Shown piece by piece: positions 58,621-64,000 of a DNA stretch of 64,000 nucleotides. This DNA is from Antedon bifida (taxonomy: Eukaryota; Echinodermata; Crinoidea; Comatulida; Antedonidae), in the NCBI GenBank assembly GCA_963402885.1, contig OY727103.1, positions 11,248,085 to 11,312,084 on the forward strand, in the 5' to 3' direction. The position numbers and the translations under genes are program-made. The notes below the pieces were generated by a model. The model had not been told where the DNA came from and did not search any database. It worked only from the letters and a program-made list of their open reading frames with translations. The stretch's first letter is position 1. Each line of letters opens with the position of its first letter.

Positions 58621-58684
58621 GACGTTTTAGACCATTTTATTTTAACAAGTTTTTTTCGAAATGCTCAATATGGTCTAAAACGTC
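58621..58684. repeat. Orientation switch of Sat87 with 15-bp perfect stem
   Basis: GACGTTTTAGACCAT at 58,621-58,635 is the exact reverse complement of ATGGTCTAAAACGTC at 58,670-58,684, with a 34-base spacer. The direct array stops mid-monomer after the conserved core (about 58,638) and the inverted array starts mid-monomer at TTAACAAGTTTTTTTCG (about 58,643). Only a few A/T bases separate the two, so this is a tight head-to-head junction rather than two arrays joined through unique DNA. The short stem is simply the conserved core of both arms meeting. Confidence 0.9.
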
Positions 58685-60550
58685 TTCAAATGGTATAATA
58701 AGCTATTCTGACCACTTTGATATTTTTTTGTGAAAAAGTTTTGTCGAAATGCTCAAAATGGTCTAAAACGTTTCCAAATACGATATTAAGCTATTTTGTG
58801 CACTTTGATATTTTTGTGTGAAAAGTTTTACCGAAATGCTCAAAATGGTCTAAAACGGTTTCCAATGTGATTTTAAGCACTTTGATATTTTTTGTGAAAA
58901 AGTTTTGTCGAAATGCTCAAAATGGTCTAAAACGTTTCCAAATACGATATTAAGCTATTTTGTGCACTTTGACATTTTTGTGTGAAAAGTTTTATCGAAA
59001 TGCTCAAATTGGTCTAAAACGGTTTCAAATGTGATTTTAAGCACTTTGATATTTTTGTGTAACCAAGTTTCATCGAAATGCACAAAAAGGTCTAAAACGT
59101 CTCCAAATGCGATTTGAAGATATTTTAAGCACTTTGGTGTTTTTATGTTAACAAGTTTTTTCGAAATGCTCAATATGGTCTAAAACGTCTTCAAATGGTA
59201 TAATAAGCTATTCTGTACACTTTGATGTTTTGTGTGAAAAAGTTTTGTCGAAATTCTAAAAATGGTTTAAAACGTTTCCAAATACGATATTAAGCTATTT
59301 TTTGCACTTTGATATTTTTGTGTGAAAAGTTTTACCGAAATGCTAAAAATGGTTTAAAACGGTTTCAAATTTGATTTTAAGCACTTTGATGTTTTTGTGT
59401 ACCTAAGTTTCATCGAAATGCACAAAATGGTCTAAAACGTCTCCAAATGCGATTTGAAGACATTTAAAGCACTTTGGTGTATTTATGTTAACAAGTTTTT
59501 TCGAAATGCTCAATATGGTCTAAAACGGTTTCAAATGTGATTTTAAGCACTTTGATATTTTTTGTGAAAAAGTTTTTTCGAAATGCTCATAATGGTCTAA
59601 AACGTTTCCAAATACGATATTAAGCTATTTTGTGAACTTTGATATTTTTGTGTGAAAAGTTTTACCGAAATGCTCAAAATGGTCTAAAACGTTTCCAAAT
59701 ACGATATTAAGCTATTTTGTGCACTTTGACATTTTTGTGTGAAAAGTTTTATCGAAATGCTCAAATTGGTCTAAAACGGTTTCAAATGTGATTTTAAGCA
59801 CTTTGATATTTTTGTGTAACCAAGTTTCATCGAAAAGCACAAAATGGTCTAAAACGTCTTCAAATGCGATTTGAAGCTATTCTAAGCACTTTGGTGTTTT
59901 CATGTTAACAAGTTTTTCGAAATGCTCAATATGGTCTAAAACGGTTTCAAATGTGATTTTAAGCACTTTGATATTTTTTGTGAAAAAGTTTTGTCGAAAT
60001 GCTCATAATGATCTAAAACGTTTCCAAATACGATATTAAGCTATTTTGTGAACTTTGATATTTTTGTGCTTAAAATGGTCAAAAACGTTTCCAAATACGA
60101 TATTAAACTATTTTGTGCACTTTGATATTTTTGTGTGAAAAGTTTTATCGAAATGCTCAAAATGGTCTAAAACGGTTTGAAATGTGATTTTAAGCACTTT
60201 GATGTATTTGTGTAACCAAGTTTTATCGAAATGCACAAAATGGTCTAAAACGTCTCCAAATGCGATTTGAAGCTATTTTAAGAACTTTGGTGTTTTTATG
60301 TTAACAAGTTTTTTCGAAATGCTCAATATGGTCTAAAACATCTTTAAATGGTATAATAAGCTATTCTGTACACTTTGATATTTTTTGTGAAAAAGTTTTG
60401 TCGAAATGCTCAAAATGGTCTAAAACGTTTCCAAATACGATATTAAGCTATTTTGTGCACTTTGACATTTTTGTGTGAAAAGTTTTATCGAAATGCTCAA
60501 ATTGGTCTAAAACGTTTCAAATGTGATTTTAAGCACTTTGATATTTTTGT

Positions 60551-61040
60551 GTTAACAAGTTTTTTTGAAAAGCTCAATATGGTCTAAAACGTCTTCAAAT
60601 GGTATAATAATCTATTCTGTACACTTTGATGTTTTGTGTGAAAAAGTTTTATCGAAATGCTCAAAATGGTTTAAAACGTTTCCAAATGTGATTTTAAGCA
60701 CTTTGATATTTTTGTGTAACCAAGTTTCATCGAAATGCACAAAATGGTCTAAAACGTCTCCAAATGCGATTTGAAGCTATTCTAAGCACTTTGGTGTTTT
60801 CATGTTAACAAGTTTTTTCGAAATGCTCAATATGGTCTAAAACGGTTTCAAATGTGATTTTAAGCACTTTGATATTTTTTGTGAAAAAGTTTTGTCGAAA
60901 TGCTCATAATGGTCTAAAACGTTTCCAAATACGATATTAAGCTATTTTGTGAACTTTGATATTTTTGTGTGAAAAGTTTTACCGAAATGCTCAAAATGGT
61001 CTAAAACGGTTTCAAATGTGATTTTAAGCACTTTGATATT
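60551..61040 (-). repeat. 490-bp duplicated block in inverted array, copy 1
   Basis: Recurs at 61,297-61,786, an offset of 746 bp. Shared variants are TTTTTTTGAAAAGCTC, TCTTCAAATGGTATAA, CTATTCTAAGCACTTTGG and GTTTTCATGTTAAC. A partial third copy lies at about 59,878-60,010. The inverted region thus also carries local duplication, but less regularly than the direct array. Confidence 0.82.
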
Positions 61041-61296
61041 GTTTGTGAAAAAGTTTTGTCGAAATGCTCAAAATGGTCTAAAACGTTTCCAAATACGATA
61101 TTAAGCTATTTTGTGCACTTTGACATTTTTGTGTGAAAAGTTTTATCGAAATGCTCAAATTGGTCTAAAACGTTTCAAATGTGAAATTAAGCACTTTGAT
61201 AATTTTGTGTTACCAAGTTTCATCGAAATGCACAAAATGGTCTAAAACGTCTCCAAATGCGATTTGAAGCTATTTTAAGCACTTTGGTGTTTTTAT

Positions 61297-61786
61297 GTTA
61301 ACAAGTTTTTTTGAAAAGCTCAATATGGTCTAAAACGTCTTCAAATGGTATAACAAGCTATTCTGTACACTTTGATGTTTTGTGTGAAAAAGTTTTGTCG
61401 AAATGCTCAAAATGGTTTAAAACGTTTCCAAATGTGATTTTAAGCACTTTGATATTTTTGTGTAACCAAGTTTCATCGAAATGCACAAAATGGTCTAAAA
61501 CGTCTCCAAATGCGATTTGAAGCTATTCTAAGCACTTTGGTGTTTTCATGTTAACAAGTTTTTTCGAAATGCTCAATATGGTCTAAAACGGTTTCAAATG
61601 TGATTTTAAGCACTTTGATATTTTTTGTGAAAAAGTTTTGTCGAAATGCTCATAATGGTCTAAAACGTTTCCAAATACGATATTAAGCTATTTTGTGAAC
61701 TTTGATATTTTTGTGTGAAAAGTTTTACCGAAATGCTCAAAATGGTCTAAAACGGTTTCAAATGTGATTTTAAGCACTTTGATATT
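61297..61786 (-). repeat. 490-bp duplicated block in inverted array, copy 2
   Basis: Partner of 60,551-61,040. Small differences are visible: GGTATAACAAGC versus GGTATAATAATC, and AGTTTTGTCG versus AGTTTTATCG. These show more drift than between the tandem blocks of the direct array. Confidence 0.82.
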
Positions 61787-62447
61787 TTTGTGTAATCAAG
61801 TTTTTTCGAAATGCACAAAATGGTCTAAAACGTCTCCAAATGCGATTTGAAGATATTTTAAGCACTTTGGTGTTTTTATGTTAACAAGTTTTTTCGAAAT
61901 GCTCAAAATGGTCTAAAACGGTTTCAAATGTGATTTTAAGCACTTTGTTATTTTTGTGAAAAAGTTTTGTCGAAATGCTCAAAATGGTCTAAAACGTTTC
62001 CAAATACGATATTAAGCTATTTTGTGCACTTTGACATTTTTGTGTGAAAAGTTTTATCGAAATGCTCAATATGGTCTAAAACGTCTCCAAATGGGATTAT
62101 AAGCTATTCTGTACACTTTGATATTTTTTGTGAAAAATTTTTGTCGAAATGCCTAAAATGGTCTAAAACGTTTCTAAATACGATATTAAGCTATTTTGTG
62201 CACTTTGATATTTTTGTGTGAAAAGTTTTATCGAAATGCTCAAAATGGTCTAAAACGGTTTCAAATGTGATTTTAAGCACTTTGATGTATTTGTGTAACC
62301 AAGTTTCATCGAAATGCTCATAATGGTCTAAAACGTTTCCAAATACGATATTAAGCTATTTTGTGCACTTTGACATTTTTGTGTGAAAAGTTTTATCGAT
62401 ATGCTCAAATTGGTCTAAAACGTTTCCAAATGTGATTTTAAGCATTT

Positions 62448-62475
62448 TGATATTTTTGTGTAATTATGCTATAAC
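62448..62475. other. Junction between inverted Sat87 and Sat186
   Basis: Sat87 reads normally to GATATTTTTGTGTAA at about 62,462 and then changes directly into the Sat186 start, TAATTATGCTATAAC. The bases TAA belong to both families (Sat87 has GTGTAACCAAG or GTGTAATCAAG here), so a 3-4 base overlap marks the join. No unique spacer or mobile element lies between the two satellites. Confidence 0.88.
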
Positions 62476-62751
62476 ATTGTCATTTATGCACATATATTGT
62501 GGTAACTTATTAATATCATCTTATAGAGCCAGGATAACTAGTTATGTTAAAAAATAAATGTGTCAACATTTTTTCTATTTTTCGAAAATTTTACGGCAGG
62601 AGACCCAAGGAATTTTTCAAAAAATGTCCAAAATTTTCACTTTTTAAATTCAATAATTATGCTATAATATTGCCATTTATGCACATATATTGTGTTAATA
62701 TAATCTTATGAAGCCATAAAAACTAGTAATGTCAAAAAATAAAAAGGTCAG

Positions 62752-62820
62752 AATTTGACCATTTTTCGAAAATTTCACTCCGGGGGACCGAAGAATTTTT
62801 TTCAAAAAATGTCAAAAATT
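62752..62820. repeat. Inverted repeat with G-rich centre, Sat186 unit 2
   Basis: Left arm AATTTGACCATTTTTCGAAA is answered by a right arm ending TTCAAAAAATGTCAAAAATT; each arm is about 24-28 bp with a few mismatches. Between them lies CACTCCGGGGGACCGAAG, the only GC-rich stretch of the unit. Could fold into a hairpin or cruciform, or serve as a dyad binding site; no function is shown. Confidence 0.75.
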
Positions 62821-62936
62821 TCCACTTTTTAAACTTCAATAATTATGCTATAATATTGCCATTTATGCACATAAATTGTAGTAACATCATCTTATAGAGC
62901 CATAGTAACTAGTTGTGTAAAAAAATAAAAATGTCT

Positions 62937-63008
62937 AAATTTTGATATTTATCGAAAAATTCACTGCGGGGGACCAAAGGAATTTTTTCGAAAAATGGTA
63001 AAAATTTC
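62937..63008. repeat. Inverted repeat with G-rich centre, Sat186 unit 3
   Basis: Left arm TTTGATATTTATCGAAAAAT and right arm ATTTTTTCGAAAAATGGTAA flank TCACTGCGGGGGACCAAAGG. Arms pair imperfectly over about 20-25 bp. The core is the A-type version, with GCGGGGGACCAAAGG. Confidence 0.75.
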
Positions 63009-63122
63009 CACTTTTTAAAATTCAATAATTATGCTATAATATTGCAATTTTTGCACATATATTGTGTTAACATAATCTTATGAAGCCATAAAAACTAGTA
63101 ATGTCAAAAAATAAAAAGGTCA

Positions 63123-63193
63123 GAATTTGACCATTTTTCGAAAATTTCACTGCGGGGGAACGAAGTAATTTTTTCAAAAAATGTCAAAAATTT
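63123..63193. repeat. Inverted repeat with G-rich centre, Sat186 unit 4
   Basis: Left arm GAATTTGACCATTTTTCGAA and right arm TTTTTTCAAAAAATGTCAAA flank CACTGCGGGGGAACGAAG. The core carries GGGGGAAC in place of GGGGGACC. Confidence 0.72.
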
Positions 63194-63308
63194 ACACTTT
63201 TTAAACTTCAATAATTATGCTATAATATTGCCATTTATGCACATAAATTGTAGTAACATCATCTTATAGAGCCATAGTAACTAGTTGTGTAAAAAAATTA
63301 AAATGTCT

Positions 63309-63379
63309 AAATTTTGACATTTTTCGAAAAATTCACTGCGGGGGACCAAAGGAATTTTTTCGAAAAAAGGCAAAAATTT
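63309..63379. repeat. Inverted repeat with G-rich centre, Sat186 unit 5
   Basis: One of the clearest copies. Left arm ATTTTGACATTTTTCGAAAA and right arm TTTTTTCGAAAAAAGGCAAA flank CACTGCGGGGGACCAAAGG. About 25 bp per arm with a loop of about 17 nt. Confidence 0.78.
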
Positions 63380-63490
63380 CCACTTTTCAAAATTCAATAA
63401 TTATGCTATAATATTGCAATTTATGCACATATATTGTGTTAATCTTATGAAGCCATAAAAACTAGTTATGTCAAAAAATAAAAGGGTCAG

Positions 63491-63560
63491 AAGTTGACCA
63501 TTTTTCAAAAATTTCACTGCAGGGGACCGAAGGAATTTTTTCAAAAAATGTCAAAAATTT
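63491..63560. repeat. Inverted repeat with G-rich centre, Sat186 unit 6
   Basis: Left arm AAGTTGACCATTTTTCAAAA and right arm TTTTTTCAAAAAATGTCAAA flank CACTGCAGGGGACCGAAGG. The TTCG at the centre of each arm is TTCA here. Confidence 0.7.
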
Positions 63561-63673
63561 TCACTTTTTAAACTTCAATAATTATGCTATAATATTGCCA
63601 TTTATGCACATAACATGTAGTAACATCATCTTATAGAGCCATAGTAACTAGTTGTGTAAAAAAAAAAAGGTCT

Positions 63674-63742
63674 AAATTTTGACATTTTTTGAAAAATTCA
63701 CTGCGGTGGACCAATGGAATTTTTTCGAAAAATGGCAAAAAT
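63674..63742. repeat. Inverted repeat with G-rich centre, Sat186 unit 7
   Basis: Left arm ATTTTGACATTTTTTGAAAA and right arm TTTTTTCGAAAAATGGCAAA flank CACTGCGGTGGACCAATGG, a weaker core with one G replaced by T. Confidence 0.7.
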
Positions 63743-63859
63743 GTCCAATTTTTAAAATTCGATAATTATGCTATAATATTCTCATTTATGCACATTTATT
63801 TGGTTAACATCATCTTATAGAGCCATAATAAATAGTTATGTAAAAAAATAAAAGGGTCG

Positions 63860-63930
63860 AAATTTTGACATTTTTCGAAAATTACACTGCAGGGGACCGA
63901 CAGAATTTTTTTCGAAAAATGTCCAAAGTT
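63860..63930. repeat. Inverted repeat with G-rich centre, Sat186 unit 8
   Basis: Left arm ATTTTGACATTTTTCGAAAA and right arm TTTTTTTCGAAAAATGTCCA flank CACTGCAGGGGACCGACAG. Dyad still evident although other parts of this unit have drifted. Confidence 0.74.
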
Positions 63931-64000
63931 TCTCCTTTTTAAAATTCGATAATTATGCTATAATATTACCATTTATGCACATATATTGTGTTAATATCAT

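Larger units (their letters stand above)
1..58638 (+). repeat. Sat87: main direct-orientation satellite array, about 87-bp monomers
   Basis: Head-to-tail repeats with a usual unit of 86-88 bp, roughly 680 monomers, all in one orientation and uninterrupted by other sequence. Each unit has a conserved half running from GGAGACGTTTTAGACC through the GCATTTCG box to AAACTT, and a variable half (CACACAAAAACATCAAAGTG followed by one of several tails). Tails distinguish types: ATACAATAGCTTAATATCGT (87 bp), ATAAAATAGCTTCAAATCGC (86 bp), ACAAAAGAGTTCCAAATCGC (88 bp), ATACAACAGCTTATTATCGC (87 bp), and a short type ending CTTAAAATCACATTT (78 bp) that is normally followed by a unit starting GAAACCGTTTTAGA. 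Types recur in blocks, but I see no single fixed period. The sequence continues past the left edge. Inference: heterochromatic satellite, possibly centromeric or pericentromeric; function cannot be read from sequence. Confidence 0.97.
58639..62460 (-). repeat. Sat87 array in inverted orientation, diverged subtype mix
   Basis: The same family read on the opposite strand: the conserved core appears as AATGGTCTAAAACG and the box as CGAAATGC. About 45 units alternate irregularly between a short form of about 78 bp (AAATGTGATTTTAAGCACTT) and a longer form of about 86 bp (AAATACGATATTAAGCTATT). Units differ more from each other than in the direct array: core changes include ATTGG, AAAGG and GATC versions, ACCG/ATCG/GTCG box flanks and small indels. 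Recurrent units carry ATGTTAACAAG, the counterpart of a minor monomer type of the main array. This is either an inverted segment of the array or an independently evolved edge array; the divergence favours an older edge. Confidence 0.95.
62654..63762 (+). repeat. A/B alternating dimer (372 bp) within Sat186
   Basis: Units starting at 62,654, 63,026 and 63,398 share TTATGAAGCCATAAAAACTA, a GTGTTAA segment and GGTCAGAA. Units starting at 62,840, 63,212 and 63,579 instead share GTAGTAACATCATC, TATAGAGCCATAGTAACTAG and TTGTGTAAAAAAA. B units are exactly 372 bp apart, A units 372 then 367 bp. This is a young two-unit higher-order repeat, three cycles visible. The unit at 63,763 mixes features (ACATCATCTTATAGAGCC with AATAAATAGTTATG) and may mark the end of the regular alternation. 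Confidence 0.88.
62461..64000 (+). repeat. Sat186: second satellite family, about 186-bp monomers
   Basis: A tandem repeat unrelated to Sat87 over most of its length. Units begin with TAATTATGCTATAA at 62,461, 62,654, 62,840, 63,026, 63,212, 63,398, 63,579, 63,763 and 63,950 (last one cut by the window end), giving spacings of 193, 186, 186, 186, 186, 181, 184 and 187 bp. Order inside a unit: TTATGCTATAA, CATTTATGCACATA, an ATCATCTTATAGAGCC or AATCTTATGAAGCC segment, ACTAGT, an A-rich stretch, then an inverted repeat around a G-rich core, and CACTTTTTAAA. Unit 1 is the most divergent, as expected at an array edge. The array continues beyond the window. Reading direction is arbitrary. Confidence 0.96.

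Noticed and set aside
1..58638. CRISPR-like array (regular repeats with variable segments)
   Set aside because: Conserved and variable parts alternate, but the variable tails are a handful of recurring subtypes and not unique spacers; units are contiguous over tens of kilobases and there are no cas genes.
1..58638. CENP-B box in Sat87
   Set aside because: TTCGATGAAAC fits the TTCGNNNNA half of the box, but the required CGGG half is absent (ACTTTTC instead).
1..58638. Short dyad TTTTGTG ... CACAAAA within each Sat87 unit as a hairpin
   Set aside because: Only 7 bp with a loop of about 20 bases, AT-rich, and lost in units with CAAACAAAAA or TTACATAAAA; not convincing as a selected structure.
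58955..59173. 72-codon reverse-strand frame in the inverted array
   Set aside because: It is the same satellite read in its own direct orientation, again a repeat-derived open frame.
1..62460. Telomere or rDNA spacer origin
   Set aside because: No telomere-type short repeat and no rRNA similarity was seen anywhere in the window.
62654..63930. CENP-B box in Sat186 using TTCGAAAA and GCGGGGG
   Set aside because: Both half motifs exist, but the spacing is several bases too long for the known consensus.
62461..64000. Bacterial-type promoters (TATAAT in GCTATAATATTG)
   Set aside because: TATAAT occurs in nearly every Sat186 unit because the unit is AT-rich and repeated; the setting is eukaryotic satellite DNA and no transcription unit follows.

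Overview
The window holds no recognisable gene. It is almost entirely satellite DNA: one AT-rich tandem repeat family with a monomer of about 87 bp (here Sat87) fills positions 1 to about 62,460, and a second, unrelated family of about 186 bp (here Sat186) fills about 62,461 to the end. The scale, the near-absence of any other sequence and the monomer lengths (two Sat87 units = 174 bp; one Sat186 unit = 186 bp, both close to a nucleosome repeat) point to eukaryotic constitutive heterochromatin, such as a centromeric, pericentromeric or knob-like array. I cannot name the species from sequence alone; a plant is my weak guess. I saw no transposon, rRNA, tRNA, CRISPR or protein-coding gene.

Layout. 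(1) 1-58,638: Sat87, all in one orientation, roughly 680 monomers. All share a conserved half (GAGACGTTTTAGACCATTTT then a GCATTTCG box), while the other half varies and defines recurring monomer types (tails such as ATACAATAGCTTAATATCGT, ACAAAATAGCTTCAAATCGC, ACAAAAGAGTTCCAAATCGC, and a short 78-bp type ending CTTAAAATCACATTT). (2) 58,639-62,460: the same family flipped to the opposite strand, more diverged, with a different mix of subtypes. (3) 62,461-64,000: Sat186, nine unit starts, partly an alternating A/B dimer of 372 bp; each unit carries a large imperfect inverted repeat around a G-rich core.

The long direct array is a mosaic of segmental duplications that keep the monomer register. 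Examples are a 2,702-bp tandem duplication (39,101-44,504) whose copies share private variants, a 5.2-kb tandem duplication (43,385-53,277) whose second copy lacks 522 bp (6 x 87), and distant copies 10,078, 13,500, about 17,073, 17,246 and about 47,640 bp apart. Shorter in-register duplications of 434, 511, 598, 686 and 1,024 bp lie inside these. This nesting suggests repeated unequal exchange or amplification of multi-kilobase blocks rather than one simple fixed higher-order repeat.

Open frames of 60-101 codons occur only because 87 bp equals 29 codons; they are repeats of a 29-residue unit and I do not regard them as genes. The points most worth a second look are the orientation switch at about 58,640, the change in divergence across it, the dyad-plus-G-rich-core architecture of Sat186, and the nested, recent-looking block duplications. 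Duplicate coordinates were obtained by reading and matching private variants by eye; boundaries are good to a few tens of bases, and identity levels were not computed.
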